Below, one piece after another: positions 35,837 to 44,326 of a stretch of 64,000 bases of DNA. Numbering within the stretch: the first letter of the stretch is position 1; the number at the start of each line of letters is the position of its first letter. The translations under genes were made by a program, and so were the position numbers. The notes beneath the pieces were generated by a model. The model did not search any database. It saw only the letters and a list, made by a program, of their open reading frames with translations, and had not been told where the DNA came from. The DNA is from Kushneria indalinina DSM 14324. GTDB lineage: Bacteria; Pseudomonadota; Gammaproteobacteria; Pseudomonadales; Halomonadaceae. The stretch covers positions 434,001 through 498,000 of the forward strand of contig NZ_QRDJ01000008.1 of NCBI RefSeq assembly GCF_003385845.1, given 5' to 3'.

Positions 35837-37219
35837 GTGGCTAACAAAGGCGCGTTATTAATTGAACGAGCACCATTGCCACTGCTCGCAATGGTGCTGG
35901 ATGCTATCGCTATCCTCACTGGCGGTATGGCCGCTTATTTCTATCGATTTGGTCACTGGGATGTTGAAGAGCGTTATTTCTGGGCGCTGACCGTCATTAC
36001 CTTGCTGTTGTTGATGCTCAATAGTTCAGCTGACGCCTACCGGCGATGGCGTGCCCGCCGATTTTACGAAATTCTGTTCAAGCTAATGCTGGTATGGGGC
36101 GGCGTCACTGTTTTTGCTACTTCCATGATCTATTTCATTCATGTGGCAGAGCGTTATTCGCGGCTATGGCTTGTGATGACGATGGCGCTTTCTTTTGCCA
36201 TTGCGGTCTGCGTACGCTGGGTGGCCAGAACTATTCTGGCCCGCTATCGATTGCGTGGACGCCATCGGCGCCACGTGTTCATGATTGGTCCCGGGGCTAC
36301 TTTATTAAGCATTACGCGCCATATACGTGCCCAGCAAGTGGCCGGTTATTCCGTTGCTGGTGTGCACCGTTTAAATAATGCCATCGACTCAAAAGATCTG
36401 GCTTGCGTATCGCGTCGCGTCGCGCACTCTGGCTGCAGTGAGGTCTGGATCTGTATGCCATTAAGCATGGGAAGTGTCGTGCAGAGTCTGATGTATGCTT
36501 TGCGCCATCAGACGGTAGAAATACGTTTCTTTCCCGAGCTTTCTGACCTGCCACTGCTCAATCACCGTGTCAGTGAAATAGTGGGTCTGTATAGCATTGA
36601 TTTGAGTGTTAGCCCCATGGCGGGTGGCGCGCGCCTGATCAAGCGGCTGGAAGATGTCGTTCTCGGAGCGATCCTGTCCGTTCTGGCATTACCGATATGC
36701 ATCATTATTGCCATTGCAATTAAATGCTCGTCGCCAGGCCCCATACTGTTCAAACAGCATCGTACCGGGTTCAACGGAAAGCGTTTCAAGGTTTACAAGT
36801 TCCGCTCGATGAAAGTCCACAAGGAAAATGATGGGCAGGTGACGCAGGCGAGAAAGCGGGACAGTCGTCTTACTCCGATAGGATCCTTTTTGCGCCGTAC
36901 TTCTCTGGATGAGCTACCGCAGTTTTACAACGTCTTACAGGGACGTATGTCGATCGTCGGCCCAAGGCCGCATGCTTTGGCACACAACGAGCATTACAAG
37001 GAGCTGGTTCAATCCTATATGCAGCGTCACAAGGTAAAGCCTGGTATTACGGGGTGGGCACAAGTCAGCGGTTTGCGTGGCGAAACTGACACTCTGGAGA
37101 AAATGCAAAAGCGCGTTCAGCATGATCTCTGGTATATCGATAATTGGTCAGTAATACTCGATCTAAAAATCATATTTTTAACGTTTGTCAAAGGCTTTGT
37201 CGGCAAGAATGCTTATTAG
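35837..37219 (+). CDS. Undecaprenyl-phosphate glycosyl-1-phosphate transferase (WcaJ/WbaP family)
   Basis: 460-residue initiating transferase. Four N-terminal membrane segments and a nucleotide-binding-like middle domain are followed by a membrane re-entrant helix and the catalytic domain with YKFRSMKV, RRTSLDELPQF, NVLQGRMSIVGPRPH and VKPGITGWAQVSG. It transfers a sugar-1-phosphate (commonly glucose or galactose) to undecaprenyl phosphate to start each repeat unit. The start is GTG preceded by AGGG. It lies 21 bases after manC. Confidence 0.9.
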   Translation: MANKGALLIERAPLPLLAMVLDAIAILTGGMAAYFYRFGHWDVEERYFWALTVITLLLLMLNSSADAYRRWRARRFYEILFKLMLVWGGVTVFATSMIYFIHVAERYSRLWLVMTMALSFAIAVCVRWVARTILARYRLRGRHRRHVFMIGPGATLLSITRHIRAQQVAGYSVAGVHRLNNAIDSKDLACVSRRVAHSGCSEVWICMPLSMGSVVQSLMYALRHQTVEIRFFPELSDLPLLNHRVSEIVGLYSIDLSVSPMAGGARLIKRLEDVVLGAILSVLALPICIIIAIAIKCSSPGPILFKQHRTGFNGKRFKVYKFRSMKVHKENDGQVTQARKRDSRLTPIGSFLRRTSLDELPQFYNVLQGRMSIVGPRPHALAHNEHYKELVQSYMQRHKVKPGITGWAQVSGLRGETDTLEKMQKRVQHDLWYIDNWSVILDLKIIFLTFVKGFVGKNAY

Positions 37220-37282
37220 TCAATTTAGCGGTGCTGGGCATAAAATGGTCAGCCCCAACTTCTGGGAGTGGGGCCCGATTGA

Positions 37283-38707
37283 ATGCAAGTCAATGTGATC
37301 TTAGAAAATTCGAACGTTGCCTTCGGCACCAGTGGTGCTCGTGGTCTTGTCGAACAGTTTACCGATAAAGTTTGTGCCGCGTTCACTGTGGCTTTCCTGA
37401 CCCTAATGCGTGCACAGGAAGGTGCTTCTAAAGTAGCCATCGGATTTGACCATCGTCCGAGTAGCCCCGCCATGGCGGCGACCTGTACCGCGGCGGCTCG
37501 TAGTATGGGATTCGAAGTTACCGATTACGGCGTTTTGCCGACGCCGGCCCTGGCGCTACAGGCTATGGCTGATGGCGTGCCCGCTATCATGATCACCGGC
37601 AGCCATATTCCTTTTGACCGCAACGGCATCAAGTTTTACCGGCCCCAGGGGGAAATTACCAAGCAGGATGAGCAGGCCATTCTCGAAGTAACAGCGGAAC
37701 TTCCCGAGCTGGATGGCATTATCAGAGCACCGGAAAGCGATGAGGCACGCACCCGCTATATCGCGCGGTATGTTGAGTGGTTTGAAGGAAAACCTATGAC
37801 TGGCAAGCGGGTGGGGCTTTATCAGCACTCGGCTGCCGGGCGTGATCTCAATGTGCAGGTACTCGAAGCGCTGGGCGCTGATGTCATCGTACTCGGCCGT
37901 AGCGAGCAGTTTGTGCCGGTGGATACGGAAGCCGTCAGTGAAGAGGACCGTATACAGGCGCGCCAGTGGGCTCGGGATCACAACCTGGACGCGCTGCTGA
38001 CCACGGATGGTGATGGCGATCGGCCGCTATTGGCCGATGAACGAGGAGAGTGGCTGCGTGGCGATATTCTGGGGCTGCTTTGCGCTCGTGAGTTGCAGAT
38101 ACAGGCGCTGGTCGTACCGGTAAGCTGCAACACTGCTATCGAGGTCTGCGCTGCCTTTGACGAGGTAACGCGTACCCGTATTGGCTCTCCGTATGTCCTT
38201 GAAGGCATGGCCTTGTTGTCTGATCGATATGAGCGAGTAGCCGGTTTTGAAGCCAATGGTGGTTTCCTGCTGAACACGGCCCTTGAAAATGGCCATCGTC
38301 GAATGGCCGCACTACCGACTCGCGATGCGCTATTACCCGCGCTGACCTTGATGGTTGCCGCGTCACACCGTCAGCAACCGCTATCAGCACTCGTAGCTGG
38401 TTTGCCAGAGCGCTATACCGCCAGTGATCGGTTAAAGGCGTTTCCCGTTGAACGCAGTCGATCGCTGATCACTTACTGGGAATCCCATCCGCAGGCAATG
38501 TGTCATACGCTGGGCCTAAAGGAAGGTATCAGTGCAACCGATGTGACGGATGGCCTGCGTGTGACTCTGGAAAATGGCGATATTATCCATCTACGCCCGT
38601 CGGGTAACGCGCCTGAATTGCGCTGTTACGCCGAATCAGGAAGCGAGAAAAAAGCGCAAGAGCAGGTTGCCCATGTACTCGGTAAACTGCGTGACATGCC
38701 CGGTTAA
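37283..38707 (+). CDS. manB: Phosphomannomutase / phosphohexomutase
   Basis: 474-residue alpha-D-phosphohexomutase. The phosphoserine loop is ITGSHIPFDRNGIKFY and the metal loop TTDGDGDRPLL; FGTSGARG is near the N terminus and the C-terminal phosphate-binding loop is RPSGNAPELR. The altered serine loop (GSHIP, not ASHNP) marks a subgroup often annotated as phosphomannomutase in O-antigen loci. Substrate choice (mannose versus glucose) cannot be told from sequence; linkage to manC favours mannose. It is the last gene of the cluster. Confidence 0.82.
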   Translation: MQVNVILENSNVAFGTSGARGLVEQFTDKVCAAFTVAFLTLMRAQEGASKVAIGFDHRPSSPAMAATCTAAARSMGFEVTDYGVLPTPALALQAMADGVPAIMITGSHIPFDRNGIKFYRPQGEITKQDEQAILEVTAELPELDGIIRAPESDEARTRYIARYVEWFEGKPMTGKRVGLYQHSAAGRDLNVQVLEALGADVIVLGRSEQFVPVDTEAVSEEDRIQARQWARDHNLDALLTTDGDGDRPLLADERGEWLRGDILGLLCARELQIQALVVPVSCNTAIEVCAAFDEVTRTRIGSPYVLEGMALLSDRYERVAGFEANGGFLLNTALENGHRRMAALPTRDALLPALTLMVAASHRQQPLSALVAGLPERYTASDRLKAFPVERSRSLITYWESHPQAMCHTLGLKEGISATDVTDGLRVTLENGDIIHLRPSGNAPELRCYAESGSEKKAQEQVAHVLGKLRDMPG

Positions 38708-38758
38708 TACCTGATTAGGTTTTGCGAGCTGACGCCTTTAGCCAACAATAGTCTTACG

Positions 38759-38788
38759 AAAAACGGCACCCATTCGGGTGCCGTTTTT
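38759..38788. terminator. Bidirectional terminator, manB / mqo
   Basis: AAACGGCACCC (38761-38771) pairs with GGGTGCCGTTT (38776-38786), with A-tract left and T-tract right, between converging genes. Confidence 0.88.
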
Positions 38789-38819
38789 TACTTCTTTCCG
38801 AGCTCAACTCGAAAACCGC

Positions 38820-40508
38820 TCAGACATTCTCCACCGTCTCTGTGGCTTGCTCGCTGTCTGCGTCATCAACCTGCTCATCGCCTTGCTCCTGACCACGGGC
38901 ACGGGCCTTGAGTGCTTCGATACGCTCGGCATTTTCGGCAGTAGGCTGGGTGTCGCCCAGTTCCAGAACGCTGCTGGTATAAGCCCGGATCTCGTTGGTG
39001 AGCTGCTCGTTGCCATCCAGCTTCTGACCGTAGGAGGGAATCATGCGCTTGAGTGTGCCCTGCCACTGATCGGAGGCCAGCTGCTCGGGGAAGACCCGTT
39101 CCATCAGGCCCAGCATGATGGTTGGGGCAGTGGAGGCACCGGGTGACGCACCCAGCAGGGCCGACATGGTGCCATCCTGTGATGTCACGACTTCAGTGCC
39201 GAACTGCAAAACGGAGCCCTTTTCCGGGTCCTTCTTGATGATCTGGACGCGCTGGCCGGCGTTGATCAGCGTCCAGTCTTCGCGCTTGGCCTCGGGGTAG
39301 TACGCCTTGAGCGCTTCGAAGCGGTCATCTTCTGACAGCATCACCTGGCCCACCAGGTATTTGACCAGGCTGAAGTTGTCCAGACCGACCTTCATCATCG
39401 GCAGGGTGTTGCTGGTGGTCATGGAACCGAACAGGTCCGTCCACGAACCGTCCTTCAAAAACTTCGTCGAGAAGTTGGCAAACGGACCAAACAGGATGCG
39501 CTGCTGGCCGTCCAGCTTGCGGCTGTCCAGGTGCGGTACGGACATCGGGGGCGAACCGCTCGCGGCCAGACCATAGGCCTTGGCATGGTGACGGTGGGCA
39601 ATCTCGGGGTTGCTGGTCACCAGGAACTGGCCACCGACCGGAAAGCCGGCGTAGATATTCCCTTCGGGGATGCCGGATTTCTGCAGCAGGGGCAGGGCAG
39701 CACCGCCGGCACCAATGAAGACATGGCGGGCGTTGATGCTGTGCTCCTCATTGTTGTCGTTCAGATCCGCCCACGTGACTTTCCAGCTGCCGTCATCGTT
39801 GCGCTCAAGATCACGCACTTCACTGCCGGTGCTCAGACTGAAGTTGTCATGCTTGTCTGACAGGGCGCTGATGAGCTGGCGGGTAACTTCGCCCCATTCG
39901 GCATCGGTGCCGGCTTCCATACGGGTGGCGGCGACTTTCTGGGAAGGATCACGGCCTTCCATCATCAGCGGCGCCCACTCACGGATGACCTCGGGGTCTT
40001 CCGAGTACTCCATGGCCTTGTACAGGCTGCTTTGCTGCATGCCTTCATAGCGCTTGCGCAAAAAGTCGATGTGGTCATCGCCCCAGACAAAGCTCATGTG
40101 CGGCGTGTTGTTGAGAAACGAGCCCGGGTCATGCATGACGCCGTTGAGTACCTGATACGACAGGAACTGTCGGGTGATCTCAAAGGCTTCGGTGATTTTG
40201 GGCGGACGGGACACATCAACGCTGCCATCGTCACGCTGCGGGGTGTAGTTCATTTCCGCAAAGGCGGAGTGACCGGTACCGGCGTTGTTCCAGCCGTTGG
40301 AGCTTTCCTCGGCCACATGGTCCAGGCGCTCGTACAGGTTGACCTTCCAGTCGGGCTGAAGCGCTTCCAGATAGGTGCCCAGGGTGGCACTCATGATGCC
40401 GCCGCCGATCAGGGCGACATCGATGGTCTCGCCCTCCTCGGTGGCCATCGCGTAGCCTGAAAATACACAGAGATTCAGGCACAGCGCCGCTGTCAGTTTC
40501 TTTTTCAT
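38820..40508 (-). CDS. mqo: Malate:quinone oxidoreductase
   Basis: 562-residue FAD-dependent membrane-associated enzyme oxidising malate to oxaloacetate with quinone as acceptor. The FAD motif [12 protein letters not shown] is near residue 33, [15 protein letters not shown] follows, and GASPGASTA is near residue 450. A signal-like N terminus (about 20 residues) precedes the FAD motif, as in E. coli Mqo. The last 30 residues are an acidic, low-complexity tail (many E, D, Q) beyond the conserved core. The start is at ATG 40508. It stands alone, converging on the polysaccharide cluster. Confidence 0.96.
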   Translation of the reverse strand: MKKKLTAALCLNLCVFSGYAMATEEGETIDVALIGGGIMSATLGTYLEALQPDWKVNLYERLDHVAEESSNGWNNAGTGHSAFAEMNYTPQRDDGSVDVSRPPKITEAFEITRQFLSYQVLNGVMHDPGSFLNNTPHMSFVWGDDHIDFLRKRYEGMQQSSLYKAMEYSEDPEVIREWAPLMMEGRDPSQKVAATRMEAGTDAEWGEVTRQLISALSDKHDNFSLSTGSEVRDLERNDDGSWKVTWADLNDNNEEHSINARHVFIGAGGAALPLLQKSGIPEGNIYAGFPVGGQFLVTSNPEIAHRHHAKAYGLAASGSPPMSVPHLDSRKLDGQQRILFGPFANFSTKFLKDGSWTDLFGSMTTSNTLPMMKVGLDNFSLVKYLVGQVMLSEDDRFEALKAYYPEAKREDWTLINAGQRVQIIKKDPEKGSVLQFGTEVVTSQDGTMSALLGASPGASTAPTIMLGLMERVFPEQLASDQWQGTLKRMIPSYGQKLDGNEQLTNEIRAYTSSVLELGDTQPTAENAERIEALKARARGQEQGDEQVDDADSEQATETVENV

Positions 40509-40754
40509 GAAATGTTGTCTCGACTTGCAGAGTGAGGCCCGCCATCAGCGGCGAGCTACCCATCACGATCTGAAAACAAGGCGATGGGCAAAGTTGGTGC
40601 GCAAAATGAAGTGCGGCACTTTAACGCAGCTTTGCTTATCAAGACGGTTATGGATTTATAAAAAGCGCCTGTCGCATTTGTTTAATTCAAAAAGGAAGAG
40701 AGCGGGAGACAGGCTGAGAAACGCCGGGAAGGCTGAGGCAAGTATGTATTTAGG
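40509..40754. other. Intergenic region upstream of mqo
   Basis: About 250 bases without a convincing gene. It includes an AT-rich stretch (40655-40695) suited to an mqo promoter on the minus strand, but I could not fix matched -35 and -10 boxes. Confidence 0.4.
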
Positions 40755-40781
40755 AAAGAAAAAATCCGCAGAAGGCGGATT
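40755..40781 (-). terminator. Terminator of the small membrane protein gene
   Basis: AATCCGC (40763-40769) pairs with GCGGATT (40775-40781). Read on the minus strand the stem is followed by a T-run. Confidence 0.7.
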
Positions 40782-40880
40782 CGAAAGATGTTGTTTTGAT
40801 ACGCCGGAGGGCGCTTTTTTAGCGGCGGATTGTTAGAGGATAAGCAGACAATAAGCGTGTCTTTAAAAGGGCGTCACGGA

Positions 40881-41117
40881 TCAAATGGCTGTCCATTCGT
40901 GCCTGGCGCTGCGTACTGCTGCGGCGTCATATTCGTCATCGTTGGCACTGTCGCCATTCGAACGCGGTTTCGCAGCACCGATGATAATCAGGGCGTGTTC
41001 ATCACCCATTGGGCGCTTTCGTGTCTGAGCGGCGCGCCCAAAGCTGTTGGCAAGCCACAGGCTGATACCGCACCACACCACCATGGCTACTGCCATTGTC
41101 ATCAACAAGGAAGTCAT
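40881..41117 (-). CDS. Small single-pass membrane protein, function unknown
   Basis: 78-residue protein: an N-terminal hydrophobic helix (about residues 2-29), a short basic stretch (RAAQTRKRP) and a polar, acidic tail. ATG 41117 is chosen because AGGAG lies eight bases upstream on the minus strand; an in-frame ATG at 41150 lacks a ribosome site. It has its own downstream terminator, which supports a real gene. Not recognised as any named family. Neighbours (mqo, an osmolyte locus) give no functional hint. Confidence 0.55.
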   Translation of the reverse strand: MTSLLMTMAVAMVVWCGISLWLANSFGRAAQTRKRPMGDEHALIIIGAAKPRSNGDSANDDEYDAAAVRSARHEWTAI

Positions 41118-41343
41118 GAGCGTTCTCCTGCGTGGGATATTGGTGCTCATGGTGGCGATATGACATGACGTCACGGCGTCAGATAAATGACGTTTTGGTG
41201 AATCATTGTGCTGAAAAAACGCTTCTCGGCCGCATTTTGAGGCGGCCGACCTTCCGATGCCGGTAGAAGCTGTTTGATGAAGTACCACAGTCTGAATGCC
41301 TCGAAAACGGGCCATCATGTCGCCCGTAAACAGTCTTTTTTTA

Positions 41344-41589
41344 TCAATAGGTTAGCCGGATGGCTAATTCTTCATATTCCAGGAGGCTCATTAATTTAAT
41401 GCTCTTCCCGGTCGTTGGTATGGCATTGATCAAATAATGCCCATTCTTTTGTTCAGTATAGCGTATGGGGCGGCCGGATATTTTTTGGCACAGACCGGTT
41501 AAAGCCCCTGATAACCGCCTTGATACTGCCGGCCTATTTTGGTGATTAGGCCGCAAATCTGCACATCTTGTTACCTCATGTTGCTCCAT
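41344..41589 (-). CDS. Doubtful small hypothetical protein
   Basis: 81-codon frame starting at ATG 41589. The last third (YTEQKNGHYLINAIPTTGKS, then a leucine/glutamate-rich end) looks more protein-like than random, but the first half does not and the ribosome site is weak. It lies upstream of, and divergent from, the His-rich gene at 41637. It may be spurious or a gene remnant. Confidence 0.25.
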   Translation of the reverse strand: MEQHEVTRCADLRPNHQNRPAVSRRLSGALTGLCQKISGRPIRYTEQKNGHYLINAIPTTGKSIKLMSLLEYEELAIRLTY

Positions 41590-41636
41590 CTTTCGCTTGT
41601 TCACATTTACCGCATCAGACGGTGGAGACGGGGAAA

Positions 41637-41822
41637 ATGAGTCAGGCAACTATCGCACTTCTTATCATCTTGTTCCTGGGCGGCACGGTTGCCTGGTGGA
41701 ATGGCAATCGGCATGACAGTGGCAGCCATGGCGGCCACTCCGGCTATCATCAGGATCATGGTCACGGTGGCGGCAGCGGCGGTGGCGGTATCCACTTCCC
41801 CGACCCGCAGCAGTGCTCCTGA
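41637..41822 (+). CDS. Small membrane protein with His/Gly-rich tail
   Basis: 61-residue protein. A hydrophobic helix (residues 5-19, ending in VAWWNG) is followed by a tail with eight histidines in Gly/Ser context (SHGGHSGYHQDHGHGGG), ending in a cysteine. The tail would be able to bind Zn2+, Ni2+ or Cu2+, which is inference from composition. ATG 41637 follows GGGGAAA. A terminator 70 bases after the stop supports a separate transcription unit. No family recognised. Confidence 0.6.
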   Translation: MSQATIALLIILFLGGTVAWWNGNRHDSGSHGGHSGYHQDHGHGGGSGGGGIHFPDPQQCS

Positions 41823-41890
41823 TCGGGTAACCTCCGACAGAATTCAATCGTCATTGATGCGGTTGTCGCCACCATGGCATCAGTGGCAGT

Positions 41891-41921
41891 AAAAGGCCCA
41901 TCGCACTGCGATGGGCCTTTT
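41891..41921. terminator. Intrinsic terminator after the His-rich gene
   Basis: A perfect 14-bp stem, 41891-41904 with 41908-41921, and a three-base loop, flanked by four A and four T. Confidence 0.85.
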
Positions 41922-42088
41922 GCGTATGAGGTGTCGTTATATTTTGATACTGCGCATGTTACCGCCGCGTTGGCTGACACAGACGGTCGGCTCGGCCTGC
42001 CAGGCCAGCGTATGGTGTGTTTGGGGCCAAAGGGGCTATTCTCATTCCCCTGTTGCCAATAACGGCCTTTTCTTATAGAGCTGACACC

Positions 42089-42907
42089 ATGACAACAACG
42101 TCACAACAAGCGCTGCTGGTGTTTACGGATTTGGATGGGTCCCTGCTGGACCATGCCACCTATGATTACACGCCGGCCATGGACTGGCTTGCGCGCCTCA
42201 AAAAGGACGCCGTGCCGCTGATCATTAATACCAGCAAGACGGCGGCTGAGGTCATGGTACTCCACCAAAGACTGGGGCTCGGCTCACCGTTTATCACCGA
42301 AAACGGCGCTTCCATTCATCTGCCGGCCTCCTGGTGTCTTGATGAAACGCCTGATGAGCGGGGCTGGGCGGACATCGTGCTGGGCGAGTCCTATCGTCGA
42401 ATTCGCAGTGTGCTGGAGGCCATCCGGTCCACCGAAAGATTTCGCTTTCGGGGCTTTGGCGATTTCAGCATCGAGGAGGTGGCCGAGCATACCGGCCTGG
42501 ATAGCCAGGGCGCCGAGCTTGCCCATCTTCGCGAGGCTTCCGAACCCCTGATCTGGGAAGACAGCGAAGAAGCACTCGAGCGCTTTCGGCTGCTGCTGAT
42601 CGGCGCCGGACTGTCACTGACCCGGGGCGGGCGCTTTTATCATGTGCTGGGCGATAACAGCGGCAAGGGACGCGCCATTGCCTGGCTGGTCGATCGCTAT
42701 CATCTGCTCAAGGGGCAGCGGCCGCTGACCGTCGGGCTGGGGGATGGCCCCAACGATGTGCCGATGCTGGAGAGTGTCGACCGTGCGGTGCTGATTTGCG
42801 GCGAGCATGACCTGCCGGTCAGTATCGTTGATACTGTCCAGCTCTATACAACAACACAAAAGGGTCCGGCGGGATGGTCGGAGGGTCTTGATCACTGGCT
42901 GGGCTGA
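42089..42907 (+). CDS. Glycosyl-3-phosphoglycerate phosphatase (MPGP-family HAD)
   Basis: 272-residue HAD-IIB phosphatase of the mannosyl-3-phosphoglycerate phosphatase family. Motif I is FTDLDGSLLD with nucleophile D14 and acid/base D16, motif II is IINTSKT, and motif III/IV is GLGDGPNDVPML. FITENGASIHLP is characteristic of the family. It removes the phosphate from the glycosyl-3-phosphoglycerate made by the next gene's product, giving glucosylglycerate or mannosylglycerate, a compatible solute. ATG 42089 matches the family N terminus; the ribosome site is weak. It lies 21 bases before the synthase gene. Confidence 0.85.
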   Translation: MTTTSQQALLVFTDLDGSLLDHATYDYTPAMDWLARLKKDAVPLIINTSKTAAEVMVLHQRLGLGSPFITENGASIHLPASWCLDETPDERGWADIVLGESYRRIRSVLEAIRSTERFRFRGFGDFSIEEVAEHTGLDSQGAELAHLREASEPLIWEDSEEALERFRLLLIGAGLSLTRGGRFYHVLGDNSGKGRAIAWLVDRYHLLKGQRPLTVGLGDGPNDVPMLESVDRAVLICGEHDLPVSIVDTVQLYTTTQKGPAGWSEGLDHWLG

Positions 42908-42928
42908 CAGCGACGGGAGAGAGACGCC

Positions 42929-44149
42929 ATGAGCGATTTTTACCAGAACGGCATCATCACCAACTTCCATAACCTCACGCGGCGCCCGCTTGAAGCGCTG
43001 GAAAGTGATCTGGTGGGGTTTTCGAAGCGACGTCCGATGGGGCTGATCCTGCCCTCGCTTTATTCCGAGCTTGAAGGCCCGGCGCTCACCCGCATCATCG
43101 ATCAGCTTTCGCAGGTCGAGTACCTGGGCGAGATCATCATCGGGCTGGATCGCGCCGATCGGGACCAGTTTCTTCACGCCCGGGAGTTCTTCTCCCGCCT
43201 GCCGCAGCGCCATCGCATTCTCTGGAACGACGGTCCGCGCCTGAAGGCGCTGGATGCCGAGCTTGCCGCCGAGTCCCTGTCGCCGCAGGCGCCGGGCAAG
43301 GGGCGCAACGTCTGGTTCTGTTCCGGGTATGCCATCTCGTCAGGCCGCGCCGAGGCGATCGCGCTGCATGACTGTGACATCACCACCTATGATCGCTCGA
43401 TGCTGGCGCGGCTGCTCTATCCGGTCGCCAACCCGCACTTTAACTACGAATTCTGCAAGGGCTATTACGCCCGCATCGCCGACGGCAAGCTCAACGGGCG
43501 CGTCGGACGCCTGATGGTCACCCCGCTGTTGCGCGCGCTGAAAAAGATCCACGGGCCGCTGGATTATCTGAACTATCTCGACAGCTATCGCTATCCGCTG
43601 TCGGGCGAGTTCGCCATGCGCGCTGACGTGTTGAACGACATTCGTATCCCCAGCGACTGGGGGCTCGAGATCGGCGTGCTCTCGGAAGTGCACCGTAACT
43701 ACTCCACCAAGCGGCTGTGTCAGGTCGATATCGCCGACAACTACGATCACAAGCATCAGCCGCTGTCGCCGGAAGACGCCTCCACCGGGCTTTATCGCAT
43801 GAGCACCGACATCGCCAAGGCGCTCTATCGCAAGCTGGCAACGCTGGGGGTGACCATGAACGAGGCCCACTTTCGAACGCTCAAGGCCACCTACTACCGC
43901 ACCGCGCTCGATATCATCGAGAACTATTACCACGATGCGATGATGAACGGCCTCAAGGTCGATCGTCACAGCGAGGAGCAGGCCGTGGAGCTGTTTGCCC
44001 AGAGCATCATGGAAGCCGGCGTCGCCTTTCTCGAAAGCCCCCGCGACAAGCCTTTCATCCCCAGCTGGAGCCGCGTGCAGTCCGCCTTCCCGGATATGCT
44101 CGAGCGGATGTATGACGCCGTGGAAGCCGACAATGCCGGTGACGTGTAA
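42929..44149 (+). CDS. gpgS: Glucosyl-3-phosphoglycerate synthase-like glycosyltransferase
   Basis: 406-residue GT-A retaining glycosyltransferase resembling GpgS/GT81-type synthases. It would move glucose (or mannose) from NDP-sugar to 3-phosphoglycerate. Visible features are LILPSLYSELEG at the N terminus, the KGRNVWFCSGYAIS loop, AIALHDCDITTYDRS containing the metal DxD-type site, and EIGVLSEVHRNYSTKRLCQV. Pairing with an MPGP-family phosphatase is the known two-step route to glucosylglycerate. Donor sugar cannot be settled from sequence; a GH13 glucosylglycerate-phosphorylase-like gene at 56152-57894 favours glucose. Confidence 0.8.
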   Translation: MSDFYQNGIITNFHNLTRRPLEALESDLVGFSKRRPMGLILPSLYSELEGPALTRIIDQLSQVEYLGEIIIGLDRADRDQFLHAREFFSRLPQRHRILWNDGPRLKALDAELAAESLSPQAPGKGRNVWFCSGYAISSGRAEAIALHDCDITTYDRSMLARLLYPVANPHFNYEFCKGYYARIADGKLNGRVGRLMVTPLLRALKKIHGPLDYLNYLDSYRYPLSGEFAMRADVLNDIRIPSDWGLEIGVLSEVHRNYSTKRLCQVDIADNYDHKHQPLSPEDASTGLYRMSTDIAKALYRKLATLGVTMNEAHFRTLKATYYRTALDIIENYYHDAMMNGLKVDRHSEEQAVELFAQSIMEAGVAFLESPRDKPFIPSWSRVQSAFPDMLERMYDAVEADNAGDV

Positions 44150-44245
44150 GTCCAGGGCGCTCAAGAGCCGGTACTCTTGCTGTCAGGGGCCGGCGCTACA
44201 AGGCATACCCACAAGAGTTACATTTTAAAACGCGATAGTGTCAGG

Positions 44246-44275
44246 GTCATCCGGAGGCTGTCATGGTTCTGTCAT
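44246..44275 (+). promoter_or_regulatory. PHO-box-like operator of the type I secretion operon
   Basis: CTGTCAT (44258-44264) is repeated exactly at 44269-44275 with four bases between, which is the full PhoB-box layout (two seven-base direct repeats, 11-base period). Another GTCAT lies at 44246-44250. The block 44246-44266 matches 19 of 21 bases at 49185-49205 upstream of the phosphatase gene. It is 52 bases before the ABC gene start. Confidence 0.75.
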
Positions 44276-44326
44276 ATCTGCTGCCCACGATACCCAGGTC
44301 AACCGCCCGGGCATTAGAGGTCCCTC

